A DNA stretch of 64,000 nt from CAJXYS01 sp913063035 (GCF_050586465.1 NZ_JBOCEG010000008.1:1-64000), one strand, 5' to 3'; positions 8,114 to 16,745 are shown, numbered from the stretch's first letter. The notes: generated by a model from the sequence alone, not told the origin. Program-made: numbers and translations.

Positions 8114-9415
8114 ATGCTTCGCAACACGATCCTTGCTGCCACCGGCGCCGCCATGACCGCATTCGCGGCCCATGCCGAGCCGGTCGAGATCACCTGGTGG
8201 CACGCCATGGGCGGCCAGCTGGGCGAAACCGTCAACGAAATCGCCAAGGGCTTCAACGAGAGCCAGGACGCCTACCAGATCACCCCGGTCTACAAGGGCG
8301 GCTACGAGGACACGCTGACCGCCACGATCGCGGCTTTCCGCGCCGGCGAGCAGCCGAACGTCGTGCAGGTCTTCGACGCGGGCGCGGCCACGATCATCGG
8401 CGCCAAGGGCGCCGTGGTGCCGGCCGAGGACCTGATCCAGGAGGCCGGCGTCGCCTTCGACGCGAACGACTACATCGACGGCGTGCGGTACTTCTACGCC
8501 GACAGCGACGGCAAGATGATCGGCATGCCGTTCAACTCCTCGACCCCGATCCTCTACTACAACGTCGAGGCGCTCGAGGCCGCGGGCGTCGAGCCGCCGA
8601 AGACCTGGGAAGAGTTCGAGGCCATCGCGCCGCAGATCAAGGAGGCGGGCTACACCCCGCTGGCGCAGTCGCACCTGCCCTGGATCTTCACCGAGAACTT
8701 CATGTCGCGCCACAACATCCCCTTCGCGACCAACGCCAACGGTTTCGAGGGCGTCGCGGGCACCGAGATCCTGCCCGAGACCGCCGCGATCGAGGCCCAT
8801 TTCGACAAGCTGGCCGCGTGGAACGAGGCCGGGCTCTTCGGCTTCTACGGTGCGGCCTGGGGCGCCAACCAGACCCCGTTCGAGAACGGTGAAGTGGCCA
8901 TGTGGCTCGGCTCGTCGGGCTCCTTCGGCGGTCTGCGCAACGCCGTCGACTTCCCCTTCTCGGCCACGTATCTGCCCTACTGGGAAGGCGTGACGGAGAG
9001 CCCGACCAACACCTTCATCGGCGGCGCTGCGCTCTTTGCCATGGCCGGTCACCCCGAGGAGGAGAACACCGCGACGGCCGAGTTCTTCAAGTATCTCTCC
9101 TCGCCCGACGTTCAGCTGATGTGGCACCAGCAGACCGGCTACGTGCCGATCACCAAGGCCGCCTACGAGAAGGCGCAGGAGATCGGCTACTACGACGAGG
9201 TTCCGCAGGCCGAGGTCGGCATCCAGCAGCTCTCGCTGCCGGGCGGCGCGTGGTCCAAGGGCTACCGCATGGGCTTCTATGTGCAGATCCGCGACGTGAT
9301 GAACCGTGAATACGCGCAGGTCATCAACGGCGAGAAGTCGGCGGCCGAGGCCTTCGAGGTCATCAAGGCCGAGGGCAACAAGCTGCTCGACCGCTTTGCC
9401 AAGACGATGAACTGA
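8114..9415 (+). CDS. ugpB: sn-glycerol-3-phosphate ABC transporter, substrate-binding protein UgpB
   Basis: 433-aa periplasmic binding protein that captures glycerol 3-phosphate (and in known members glycerophosphocholine) for the UgpAEC importer. The signal peptide is residues 1-21 (ends AAHA). The mature protein starts EPVEITWWHAMGGQLGETVN, the characteristic UgpB opening, and later has LPYWEG and the GGAALFAM block. The ATG at 8114 is the first in frame after a stretch containing the Pho box; a very long upstream extension of the same frame runs through the permease gene and is not real. Followed by a hairpin before ugpA. Identity is firm because all four ugp genes are present in the canonical order. 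Confidence 0.95.
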   Translation: MLRNTILAATGAAMTAFAAHAEPVEITWWHAMGGQLGETVNEIAKGFNESQDAYQITPVYKGGYEDTLTATIAAFRAGEQPNVVQVFDAGAATIIGAKGAVVPAEDLIQEAGVAFDANDYIDGVRYFYADSDGKMIGMPFNSSTPILYYNVEALEAAGVEPPKTWEEFEAIAPQIKEAGYTPLAQSHLPWIFTENFMSRHNIPFATNANGFEGVAGTEILPETAAIEAHFDKLAAWNEAGLFGFYGAAWGANQTPFENGEVAMWLGSSGSFGGLRNAVDFPFSATYLPYWEGVTESPTNTFIGGAALFAMAGHPEEENTATAEFFKYLSSPDVQLMWHQQTGYVPITKAAYEKAQEIGYYDEVPQAEVGIQQLSLPGGAWSKGYRMGFYVQIRDVMNREYAQVINGEKSAAEAFEVIKAEGNKLLDRFAKTMN

Positions 9416-9435
9416 GACCGTCGGTCTGATCCCGC

Positions 9436-9462
9436 GGGGGCGCCTGGAGGCGCCCCCGTTTT
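9436..9462 (+). terminator. Intercistronic stem-loop between ugpB and ugpA
   Basis: Perfect 9-bp stem GGGGGCGCC / GGCGCCCCC with TGGA loop followed by GTTTT. It sits in the 68-base gap after ugpB and looks like a partial terminator or mRNA-stabilising element that would make binding protein more abundant than membrane components. Confidence 0.65.
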
Positions 9463-9483
9463 CAATTCTGCCCGGGACCCGTC

Positions 9484-10365
9484 ATGAAGAAGGCGCAGTT
9501 CAACAGCCGCTGGATGCCCTATGCCCTGCTGATGCCGCAAATGGCGATCATCGGCATCTTCTTTCTCTGGCCCGCCGCCGAGGCGATCCGATCGTCCTTC
9601 TACCTGGAGGATCCGTTCTTCGGGACCGGCACCTTCGTCGGCTTCGAGAATTATTCCAACGTCCTGACGGATCCCAACTATCGCCGCTCGGCGGTCTTCA
9701 CCGCCGCCTTCACGCTGACCGTCGTCTTCGTCTCGCTCGGGCTCGGGCTGCTCTTCGCGGTCTCGGCCGACCGGGTGCTGCGCGGCCAGCAGACCTACAA
9801 GACGCTGCTGATGTGGGTGTATGCCATCGCGCCGCCGGTGGCCGGCCTGATCGGCGTGATGCTCTTCGACCAGCATATCGGGCCGCTCACCGACGCCGCC
9901 GCGGCGGTCGGCTGGAACCTTCAGATCGGGGTGGACTACTGGGACACCGCCGTCGCGATCACCGTGGTCTCGGCCTGGAAGCAGATCCCCTACAACTTCA
10001 TCTTCTTTCTCTCGGCGCTGCAGTCGATCCCGTCCTCGGTCAAGGAAGCCGCTGCGATCGACTGCCGGTCCGAGACGCGGCGTTTCTGGACGGTGACCTT
10101 CCCGCTGCTGGCGCCGATGACCTTCTTCCTGATGATCCTGAACACGACCTACGCGCTCTTCGAGACCTTCGGCACCGTGGACCTGATGGTGCAGGACCAG
10201 CCCGGCAACAGCCCCGTGACACTGGTCTACAAGGTCTATCGCGACGGGTTCCGGGGCAACGACCTGGGCGGCTCGGCCGCACAGTCGGTGATCCTCATGG
10301 TGCTCGTCCTCGTGCTCACCATCGCGCAGTTCCGCCTGATCGAGCGGCGCGTGCATTACAGCTGA
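9484..10365 (+). CDS. ugpA: sn-glycerol-3-phosphate ABC transporter permease UgpA
   Basis: 293-aa inner-membrane permease with six predicted helices, homologous to MalF-type subunits. It ends with the UgpA-typical AQFRLIERRVHY. The cytoplasmic EAA loop that docks on UgpC is around residues 188-211, reading EAAAIDCRSETRRFW; relatives and UgpE in this same operon have EAAxIDGAGPxR, so the usually invariant Gly is Cys here and the following residues differ. ATG start, 68 bases after ugpB with a hairpin in between, and 9 bases before ugpE. Confidence 0.94.
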   Translation: MKKAQFNSRWMPYALLMPQMAIIGIFFLWPAAEAIRSSFYLEDPFFGTGTFVGFENYSNVLTDPNYRRSAVFTAAFTLTVVFVSLGLGLLFAVSADRVLRGQQTYKTLLMWVYAIAPPVAGLIGVMLFDQHIGPLTDAAAAVGWNLQIGVDYWDTAVAITVVSAWKQIPYNFIFFLSALQSIPSSVKEAAAIDCRSETRRFWTVTFPLLAPMTFFLMILNTTYALFETFGTVDLMVQDQPGNSPVTLVYKVYRDGFRGNDLGGSAAQSVILMVLVLVLTIAQFRLIERRVHYS

Positions 10366-10374
10366 GGCCCCGAG

Positions 10375-11217
10375 ATGACCCGTGTCCGCCTGACCGACCA
10401 CCTGGTGCTGATCCTGGGCGTCCTGCTCATGATGGGGCCGCTGGTGGTGGCCTTCCTCACCTCGACGCACGACCACGTCGAGATCCACCGCGAGGGGATG
10501 CAGTTCACCCTGGGCGCCGAATTCGCGGAGACCTACGCCACCGTTCTGACCCGCGAGGGTGGCTTCACCGGCGAGATCACCGGGCTGCTGATGACGCAGA
10601 ACTCGCTGATCCTCGGCATCGGCTTCGCCGTGGGCAAGATCGTGATCTCGATGCTGGCGGCCTATGCGATCGTCTATTACCGCTTTCCGCTCGGCACCTT
10701 CTTTTTCTGGGTGATCTTCTCGACGCTGCTGTTGCCGCTCGAGGTGCGGATCCTGCCTTCCTACGAGGTCGCCCAGCAGCTGGGGCTTCTGAACAGCTAT
10801 ACCGGGCTGATCGTGCCGCTGATCGCCTCGGCGACGGGCACCTTCTTTTTCCGCCAGTTCTTCAAGTCGGTGCCTGACGAGCTGCTCGAGGCCGCCCGGA
10901 TCGACGGGGCCGGGCCGGTGCGGTTCTTCTTCGAGATCCTGGTGCCGCTCTCGCGCACCATGATCGCGGCGATTTTCATCATCATGTTCGTGGTCGGCTG
11001 GAACCAGTATCTCTGGCCGACGATCATGACGACCGAAGAGCAGTATTTCACGCTGGTCCGTGGCATCAAGAACGTGATGCAGCAGATGATCGGGGCAGAC
11101 ATCCCCTTCTACAACGAGGCGCTGGCGATGGCCGTGCTGGCGATGCTGCCGCCCGCGGTGGTGATCCTCGTCTTCCAGCGCATGTTCATAAAAGGCCTGG
11201 TGGAGCAGGAAAAATGA
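10375..11217 (+). CDS. ugpE: sn-glycerol-3-phosphate ABC transporter permease UgpE
   Basis: 280-aa second permease subunit, MalG-type, with six helices. A canonical EAA loop, EAARIDGAGPVRFFFEILVP, lies near residues 172-191. WNQYLWP near 206 and the C-terminal FQRMFIKGLVEQEK are typical of UgpE. It overlaps ugpC by 4 bases (ATGA), so the ATPase is translationally coupled. It forms the heterodimeric channel with UgpA. Confidence 0.95.
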   Translation: MTRVRLTDHLVLILGVLLMMGPLVVAFLTSTHDHVEIHREGMQFTLGAEFAETYATVLTREGGFTGEITGLLMTQNSLILGIGFAVGKIVISMLAAYAIVYYRFPLGTFFFWVIFSTLLLPLEVRILPSYEVAQQLGLLNSYTGLIVPLIASATGTFFFRQFFKSVPDELLEAARIDGAGPVRFFFEILVPLSRTMIAAIFIIMFVVGWNQYLWPTIMTTEEQYFTLVRGIKNVMQQMIGADIPFYNEALAMAVLAMLPPAVVILVFQRMFIKGLVEQEK

Positions 11218-12257
11218 CGACACTCAGAATCCGCGACGCTGTCAAGCGCTATCCCAACGGGGTCGAGGCGGTCAAAGGCGTCTCGGTGGATGTCGGGGAC
11301 GGCGAGCTGGTGGTCTTCGTGGGACCCTCCGGCTGCGGCAAGTCCACGCTCTTGCGCATGGTGGCGGGGCTCGAGGAGGTCACGGAGGGCGAGATCGAGC
11401 TCTCGGGCCGGGTCGTCAACGCGCTGGAGCCCGCCGACCGAAACATCGCCATGGTGTTCCAGAACTACGCGCTTTACCCGCACATGACGGTGCGCGGCAA
11501 CCTGGCTTACGGGCTGCGCAACCGGGGCACACCCAAGCCCGAGATCGCCGCCAAGGTCGAAGAGGCCGCGCGGATGCTGCAGATCGCCGAGTTTCTCGAC
11601 CGCAGGCCGAGCCAGCTCTCGGGCGGGCAGCGCCAGCGGGTGGCGATGGGCCGTGCCATCGTCCGTGACCCGGCGATCTTCCTCTTCGACGAGCCGCTCT
11701 CGAACCTCGACGCGAAGCTGCGCAACCAGATGCGGCTCGAGATCAAGAAGCTGCAGCGACGGCTGGGCCGCGCGGCGATCTACGTCACCCATGACCAGGT
11801 CGAGGCCATGACCCTGGCCGACCGGATCGTGGTGCTGAACGGCGGCCGGATCGAGCAGGTCGGCACGCCGACCGAGGTGTATTCGCGCCCGGCCTCGACC
11901 TTCGTGGCGAGCTTCATCGGCGCGCCACCGATGAACCTGGTCGACGCGCAGCTCGGTGACGACGGGCTGCAGGTGGCCGGCCAGGTCGTGGCGCATGACA
12001 GCGCCCATCGCGGCCCGGTCACGCTGGGCATCCGGCCCGAGCGCGCGCATCTCGTGGCCGGGGGTGCCGGCCTCGACATCGAGGTCGCGGTGGTCGAGGA
12101 GCTTGGCGCGCACCGGCTGATCCACGCCCATCTCGGCGGCCACGAGGTCACGGTCGCCCAGAGCGCCGACGAGCCGGTGCCCGCGGGCCGGATGGTGCTG
12201 AGCTTCCGGCCGGAAGACCTGCACCTGTTCGACCGCGGGACCGGCGTGCGGATCTGA
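11214..12257 (+). CDS. ugpC: sn-glycerol-3-phosphate ABC transporter ATPase UgpC
   Basis: 347-aa ATPase of the MalK/UgpC class that energises glycerol-3-phosphate import. Walker A GPSGCGKST (about 38-46), Q-loop in VFQNYALYPHM, signature LSGGQRQRVAMGRA, Walker B IFLFDEPLSNLD and the switch His in VTHDQVEAM are all intact. The C-terminal ~110 residues form the TOBE regulatory domain (LGIRPE near 264), where MalK-type ATPases receive regulatory signals. Last gene of the operon, followed by a GC hairpin at 12273-12302. Confidence 0.95.
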   Translation: MTTLRIRDAVKRYPNGVEAVKGVSVDVGDGELVVFVGPSGCGKSTLLRMVAGLEEVTEGEIELSGRVVNALEPADRNIAMVFQNYALYPHMTVRGNLAYGLRNRGTPKPEIAAKVEEAARMLQIAEFLDRRPSQLSGGQRQRVAMGRAIVRDPAIFLFDEPLSNLDAKLRNQMRLEIKKLQRRLGRAAIYVTHDQVEAMTLADRIVVLNGGRIEQVGTPTEVYSRPASTFVASFIGAPPMNLVDAQLGDDGLQVAGQVVAHDSAHRGPVTLGIRPERAHLVAGGAGLDIEVAVVEELGAHRLIHAHLGGHEVTVAQSADEPVPAGRMVLSFRPEDLHLFDRGTGVRI

Positions 12258-12272
12258 TCCCGCGCAGGAAAC

Positions 12273-12302
12273 GGCACCGGCGCCCTTGGCGGGGCCGGTG
12301 CC
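12273..12302. terminator. Probable bidirectional terminator between ugpC and the DUF1127 gene
   Basis: GGCACCGGC (12273-12281) pairs with GCCGGTGCC (12294-12302) around a 12-base loop, between the convergent stops of ugpC and the DUF1127 gene. No T-run follows on the plus strand, so it may act only as a weak or Rho-assisted terminator. Confidence 0.45.
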
Positions 12303-12326
12303 GGGCGTGTCGGCGATCTCTCCGGC

Positions 12327-12554
12327 TCAGACGTAGAAGAGATCGCGGAAGACGTGGTGCACGATGCGATCGCGCGCGATGCCGAGACGCGCCAGTTCCG
12401 CGTCGCTCATCGCCTCGAGCCGGGCGATCTCGTCCTTGCGCGACCGGCGCTCGAGATACGCGTTGAAGCCCTGGCCCATGGAGGCGAGGAACGCGTCGAT
12501 GCGCTCGCGCAGGCCGCGGTCGGCGGCGGTGCTGTTGGTGGTCACGGTTGCCAT
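12327..12554 (-). CDS. DUF1127 domain-containing small protein
   Basis: 75-aa basic protein. The C-terminal ~45 residues carry the DUF1127 (YjiS-like) signature: an Arg-rich helix, then ARLEAMSDAELARLGIARDRI. DUF1127 proteins in alphaproteobacteria have been linked to RNA metabolism and to phosphate and stress responses; the exact function here is unknown. The ATG has a strong AGGAGG 7-8 bases upstream, suggesting high expression. Stands alone between ugpC (convergent) and the sugar kinase (same strand, upstream by 124 bases). Confidence 0.85.
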   Translation of the reverse strand: MATVTTNSTAADRGLRERIDAFLASMGQGFNAYLERRSRKDEIARLEAMSDAELARLGIARDRIVHHVFRDLFYV

Positions 12555-12678
12555 CTGGAAACCTCCTGCTTTGCAAGTTCCGGTTTCCTCCCTTGGCCTT
12601 CAAGCTAGGGACGGACCGCTGACATGACCATTGCGGTCTCTGCAAACCCGCCTTGCGGGTGGCGGCGGCGGGGCGCGT

Positions 12679-13605
12679 TCAGATATCGAGGTCGCGGCGC
12701 CAGGGCGGGTTGGCCCCGGCGCGCGACACGGTCACGGCCGCCGCCGCCGCGCCGAGATCCAGCGCATGGCTCAGCGTCGCAGGGTCCAGGGCGCCGAGCC
12801 GGCCGCCGGAGAACGCACCGGCCTCCGCCAGTCCGGCCAGGAGCCCGGCGTTGAAGGTATCCCCGGCGCCGACCGTGTCGGCGACCTCCGCCGGGCGACC
12901 CCGGACGCTGACCGGCCCATCCGCCGTCACGGCAAGGGCGCCGGCCGCGCCGAGCGTCACCACGACGAGCGACGGCCCGCGCGCCAGCAGGCGCGGCGCC
13001 ACGTCGGCCGGGTCGCCGGCCCCCTCGAGCCAGCCGAGATCCTCGTCCGACAGCTTGACGATATCGGCCGCCGCGACCATCCGGTCGATGCGCGCGCGAT
13101 AGGCGGTTTCGTCGGAAACGAAGCCCGGGCGGATGTTCGGGTCGATCATCGTGACGCGCCGGCCGGCCTCGCGCAGCATCAGCGTCTCGTAGGCGCTGCC
13201 GCAGGGCTCTCCGATCAGGCTGATGCCGCCGAAGAACAGCGCCTCGGTCGCGTCGGGCAGGGCGGGCAGGTCCCCGGGCGACAGGCGCCGCCCCGCGGTG
13301 TTCTCGTCGTAGAAGGCATAGCGCGCCTGCCCGTCGACCAGCCGCACGAAGGCCAGCGTCGTGGGCGCGTCGCGCACCACCGCAAGCGCCGTGTCCACGC
13401 CGCTCTCGGCCAGCACGCCCCGCAGCTGGTCGCCGAAGAAATCCGTGGAGAGGCCGGAGAAAAAACCCGCCGGCGCCCCCAACCGCCCCAGCGCAACCGC
13501 GGTGTTGAAGACCGCGCCGCCGGCATGGGGCGCGAAACAGGGCGCGCCCGCGTCGGTTTCGCGCGGGAGCATGTCGATCAGGGCTTCGCCGCAACACAGG
13601 ATCAT
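12679..13605 (-). CDS. PfkB-family carbohydrate kinase (fructokinase-like)
   Basis: 308-aa ribokinase/PfkB-family sugar kinase. The N-terminal CCGEALIDMLP and the Gly-rich HAGGAVFNTAVALGRLGA block form the sugar site, and the C-terminal DTVGAGDTFNAGLL near residue 247 is PfkB signature 2, with the catalytic Asp in GAGD and the anion hole. GEALIDM is commonest in fructokinases, so ATP-dependent phosphorylation of fructose is the best guess, but other sugars are possible. ATG 13605 is preceded by GGAGG; the frame extends 22 codons further upstream without support. It is divergent from the TRAP operon, from which it is separated by 223 bases. Confidence 0.88.
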   Translation of the reverse strand: MILCCGEALIDMLPRETDAGAPCFAPHAGGAVFNTAVALGRLGAPAGFFSGLSTDFFGDQLRGVLAESGVDTALAVVRDAPTTLAFVRLVDGQARYAFYDENTAGRRLSPGDLPALPDATEALFFGGISLIGEPCGSAYETLMLREAGRRVTMIDPNIRPGFVSDETAYRARIDRMVAAADIVKLSDEDLGWLEGAGDPADVAPRLLARGPSLVVVTLGAAGALAVTADGPVSVRGRPAEVADTVGAGDTFNAGLLAGLAEAGAFSGGRLGALDPATLSHALDLGAAAAAVTVSRAGANPPWRRDLDI

Positions 13606-13675
13606 CGTGCACCTCCGCCCCTTGCATTGCGCGAAAGCCGCCCCGCCGCAAGTCCGGATCGCGCCCCGCATGATG

Positions 13676-13704
13676 TTGGCGCGGGCCGTTTCTGCGGCTA
13701 GGCT
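13676..13704 (+). promoter_or_regulatory. Candidate promoter for the TRAP operon
   Basis: TTGGCG (13676-13681) and TAGGCT (13699-13704) at 17-base spacing fit a housekeeping sigma-70 promoter reading toward the TRAP genes. A hairpin (13724-13743) and a palindrome (13772-13788) would lie in the leader. Confidence 0.3.
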
Positions 13705-13723
13705 TCGCGGAGGTCCCGCAAGC

Positions 13724-13743
13724 CCGGCGCCGCGGGGCGCCGG
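13724..13743. repeat. GC-rich inverted repeat in the pfkB/TRAP divergent region
   Basis: CCGGCGCC (13724-13731), GCGG loop, GGCGCCGG (13736-13743). No T-run follows. Could be an mRNA leader hairpin; function unknown. Confidence 0.4.
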
Positions 13744-13771
13744 CGATGGGGCATGGAAAATTTAGTGACCA

Positions 13772-13788
13772 ATGTTAACAATTAACAT
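13772..13788. promoter_or_regulatory. Candidate operator: 17-bp palindrome ATGTTAA-CAA-TTAACAT
   Basis: Perfect 7-bp half-sites around a 3-base centre, in an AT-rich island 41 bases upstream of the TRAP binding-protein start. The symmetry and position suit a dimeric repressor (for example GntR, LacI or IclR type) controlling the TRAP/thiamine-enzyme operon. No regulator gene is within the operon. Confidence 0.5.
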
Positions 13789-13828
13789 CGCTAACCGGAT
13801 CGGCTGCGATTCCAAAGGGAGGAATGAC

Positions 13829-14875
13829 ATGATCACCGACAAGACCGTGAAGGCGGCGCTGGCCGTCTCGACGCTGACGCTCGGCGCGGCTGGCGCCGCG
13901 TCGGCGCAGGAATACAGTTTCAAGCTGCACCATTTCCTGAGCGCCCAGGCCCCGGCGCATTCCCAGATGCTCGCCCCCTGGGCCGAGCAGGTCGAGGCCA
14001 ATTCCGGCGGCCGCGTCGAGATCGAGATCTTTCCCTCCATGACCCTGGGCGGCCGTCCGCCGGAGCTGATCAACCAGGTGCGCGATGGCGTGGTCGACCT
14101 GGTCTGGACGGTGAACGGCTACACGCCCGGGCTCTTCCCGCGCACCGAGGTGATGGAACTGCCCACCGTCTTCACCAACGATCCGGTGGCGGCCAACCTC
14201 GCCCTCCACGATCTCTACGAGTCGGATCTCAAGGAGGAATACAAGGGCGTCGAGGTGATGTTCCTGCATGCCCATGCGGGGCAGGGCATCCACATGCGCG
14301 ACAAGGCCGTGCGCAGCCCGGCGGACCTGGAGGGCGCGGATCTGCGGATCCCGACCCGCACCGGCGCCTGGGCCATCGAGGCGCTGGGCGCGAACCCGGT
14401 CGCCATGCCGGTGCCCGAACTGCCGCAGGCGCTGCAGAAGGGCGTGGTCGACGGCGCGCTGATCCCCTGGGAAATCATCCCGCCGCTCAAGATCCAGGAG
14501 CAGACCGATTACCAGATCGAGGGCGATGACCGCTGGCGCCTGGGGACGACCACCTTCCAGGTGTCGATGAACCAGGGGCGCTGGGACAGCCTGCCCGAGG
14601 ACATCCAGCAGGCCTTCCGCGACGCTTCCGGACCCGAGTGGTGGGCCGAGGTCGGCGAGATCTGGCGCGCGTCGGACGATTTCGGCATCGATCTCGCCAC
14701 CAAGGCCGGGAACGAGCATATCGTCCTCAGCCCGGAAGAGACCGCCGCCTTCGAGGCCGCGCTGGCCCCGGTCGTCACGCGCTGGGTGGACGAGGTCACG
14801 GCCAAGGGCATCGACGGCGCGGCGCTGGTCGAGAAGGCCCGCAGGCTCATCGGCGAGCACAGCACGGCCGAGTGA
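13829..14875 (+). CDS. TRAP transporter substrate-binding protein (DctP family)
   Basis: 348-aa periplasmic solute receptor of the tripartite ATP-independent transporter family, importing an organic acid with sodium or proton symport. Signal peptide 1-25 (ends AASA before QEYSF). The family's Arg carboxylate anchor lies in the block GADLRIPTRTGAWAIEALGA near residue 170, and NPVAMPVPELPQALQKGVVD is the classic DctP region. ATG 13829 has GGGAGGAA 5-8 bases upstream. The stop overlaps the small permease start by one base. Ligand unknown; the co-transcribed thiamine-diphosphate enzyme suggests a 2-oxo acid or a precursor of one. Confidence 0.92.
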   Translation: MITDKTVKAALAVSTLTLGAAGAASAQEYSFKLHHFLSAQAPAHSQMLAPWAEQVEANSGGRVEIEIFPSMTLGGRPPELINQVRDGVVDLVWTVNGYTPGLFPRTEVMELPTVFTNDPVAANLALHDLYESDLKEEYKGVEVMFLHAHAGQGIHMRDKAVRSPADLEGADLRIPTRTGAWAIEALGANPVAMPVPELPQALQKGVVDGALIPWEIIPPLKIQEQTDYQIEGDDRWRLGTTTFQVSMNQGRWDSLPEDIQQAFRDASGPEWWAEVGEIWRASDDFGIDLATKAGNEHIVLSPEETAAFEAALAPVVTRWVDEVTAKGIDGAALVEKARRLIGEHSTAE

Positions 14876-15390
14876 TGGACGACAGCCTGCCGCGCGGCCG
14901 CACCGGATGGGCCGGCGCGGCCGAGACGATCATCCATGGATGGGCCCTCCTCGGAGGGCTCATTCTCATGGCCGTGGTGGCCATGAACGTGCTTTCGGTC
15001 CTGGGGGGCATCTTCTGGAAACCCTTTCCCGGCGATTTCGAGATGACCCAGATGGGCGTGGCCGTGGCGGCCTTCGCCTTCCTGCCCTTCTGCCAGCTGA
15101 CCGACGCCAACGTCACCGCGGACATCTTCACCGCGCGCGCCTCGCCGCGCTGGGTGGCCGGCTTCCGGTTCGCGGCCTCGCTGGTGGCGATGCTCTTCGC
15201 GGCGCTGCTGGTCTGGCGGATGTACCTGGGCATGATGGACCAGCGTGAATACGGCTACACCACCACGATCCTGCAGGTGCCGATCTGGATCGCCTTCCTG
15301 CCGATCCTGGTCTCCCTGGTGCTGCTGGCGGTGGCGGCGCTCATCACCTTCGTCGAGTCCGGCCGCCGCGCCGCCGGGGGGAGGCCCTGA
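14875..15390 (+). CDS. TRAP transporter small permease (DctQ family)
   Basis: 171-aa membrane protein with four predicted helices, the small subunit that bridges receptor and large permease. Typical DctQ features: a first helix around LLGGLILMAVVAMNVLSV, then FEMTQMGVAVAAFAFLPFCQ, a basic loop, and a final helix. It begins at ATG 14875 overlapping the receptor stop (TGATG) and ends overlapping the large permease start, so all three are translationally coupled. An upstream extension of the frame into the receptor gene is not real. Confidence 0.9.
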   Translation: MDDSLPRGRTGWAGAAETIIHGWALLGGLILMAVVAMNVLSVLGGIFWKPFPGDFEMTQMGVAVAAFAFLPFCQLTDANVTADIFTARASPRWVAGFRFAASLVAMLFAALLVWRMYLGMMDQREYGYTTTILQVPIWIAFLPILVSLVLLAVAALITFVESGRRAAGGRP

Positions 15391-16745
15391 TGGACCCCGT
15401 CACCATGGGGATCGCCGGGCTGGCCATCCTCGTTCTTCTCATCGCGTTCCGCATGCCCATCGCCTATGCGATGATCCTCGTGGGCGGCATCGGGATCATG
15501 CTGGTCAATGGCCCCGTGCTGGTGCTGAGCCAGCTCAAGACGCTCGCCTACGGCCAGTTCTCGATCTACGATCTCAGCGTCGTGCCGATGTTCGTGCTGA
15601 TGGGCGCGATCGCCTCGAAGGCCGGGCTTTCGCAGGCGCTCTTCCGGGGGGCCAATGCCTGGCTCGGCTGGATGCGGGGCGGCACGGCCATGGCCGCCAT
15701 CGCCGGCTGCGCGGGGTTCGGGGCGGTTTGCGGCTCGTCGCTGGCCACGGCCTCGACCATGGGCAAGGTCGCCCTGCCGGAACTGCGCCGTTACAACTAC
15801 TCCGGCGCGCTCGCCACCGGGTCGCTGGCGGCGGGCGGGGTGCTGGGGATCCTGATCCCGCCCTCGGTGGTGCTGATCATCTACGCCATCATCGTCGAGG
15901 CCAACATCGTCACCATGTTCATGGCCGCGATGATCCCGGGCGCGCTGGCGGTCGTCCTGTTCCTGCTCACGATCGCGGCCTATGTCCTGATCCGGCCCGA
16001 GGCCGGGCCCAAGGGCGGCACCGGCGACCGCGCGGAGTTCGTCGCCGCGACGGTGGGCGTGATCCCGGTGCTGGTGATCTTCGGGCTGGTCCTGGGCGGC
16101 ATCTATGCGGGCTTCTTCAACCCGACGCCGGCCGCCGCCGTCGGCGTCGCGCTGGTCTGGATCTACGGCGCCGCGCGGGGCCGGCTCGGGTGGACGCCGA
16201 TGAAGGAGGCGCTGAAGGAGACCGCCGCCACCACGGGCATGATCTACCTGATCCTGCTCGGCGCGGAACTGGTCAAGATCTTCATGTCGCGGATCGGGCT
16301 GCCCCAGCAGACGGCCGACTGGATCGCCGGATCCGGCATGGAGCCGATGCTGGTGATGATCCTGCTGCTGGTCGCGCTGATCTTCCTCGGCTGCCTGATG
16401 GACAGCCTGAGCATGATCCTGCTGGTGATCCCGTTCTTCTGGCCGGTCCTGGTGGAGCTTAACGGGGGCCTCTACCAGATGGCCGAGGGATCGGGTTTCG
16501 GGATGAGCACCGAGGATCTGAAGATCTGGTTCGGGATTCTCGCGCTCATCGTGGTGGAGCTTGGGCTCATCACGCCACCGGTGGGCATGAACGTCTTCGT
16601 GATCTCGGCCATGGCGCGGGACACGCCGATGCTCGACACCTTCAAGGGGGTGATGCCGTTCTTCGGGGCCGAGATCCTGCGGGTCGCGATCCTGCTGGCC
16701 TTCCCGGCGCTGACACTCTGGCTGCCAGGGGTGCTCGGCGGATGA
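15390..16745 (+). CDS. TRAP transporter large permease (DctM family)
   Basis: 451-aa membrane protein with about 12-13 hydrophobic segments, the ion-coupled translocation subunit. The family motif CAGFGAVCGSSLATASTMGKV lies around 109-128 and a second Gly-rich helix AAGGVLGILIPPSVVLIIYA follows, both characteristic of DctM. A C-terminal repeat of the pattern is visible near LGLITPPVGMNVFVI. Overlaps the small permease by 1 base and the thiamine-diphosphate enzyme by 4 bases (ATGA), placing transport and enzyme in one operon. Confidence 0.93.
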   Translation: MDPVTMGIAGLAILVLLIAFRMPIAYAMILVGGIGIMLVNGPVLVLSQLKTLAYGQFSIYDLSVVPMFVLMGAIASKAGLSQALFRGANAWLGWMRGGTAMAAIAGCAGFGAVCGSSLATASTMGKVALPELRRYNYSGALATGSLAAGGVLGILIPPSVVLIIYAIIVEANIVTMFMAAMIPGALAVVLFLLTIAAYVLIRPEAGPKGGTGDRAEFVAATVGVIPVLVIFGLVLGGIYAGFFNPTPAAAVGVALVWIYGAARGRLGWTPMKEALKETAATTGMIYLILLGAELVKIFMSRIGLPQQTADWIAGSGMEPMLVMILLLVALIFLGCLMDSLSMILLVIPFFWPVLVELNGGLYQMAEGSGFGMSTEDLKIWFGILALIVVELGLITPPVGMNVFVISAMARDTPMLDTFKGVMPFFGAEILRVAILLAFPALTLWLPGVLGG

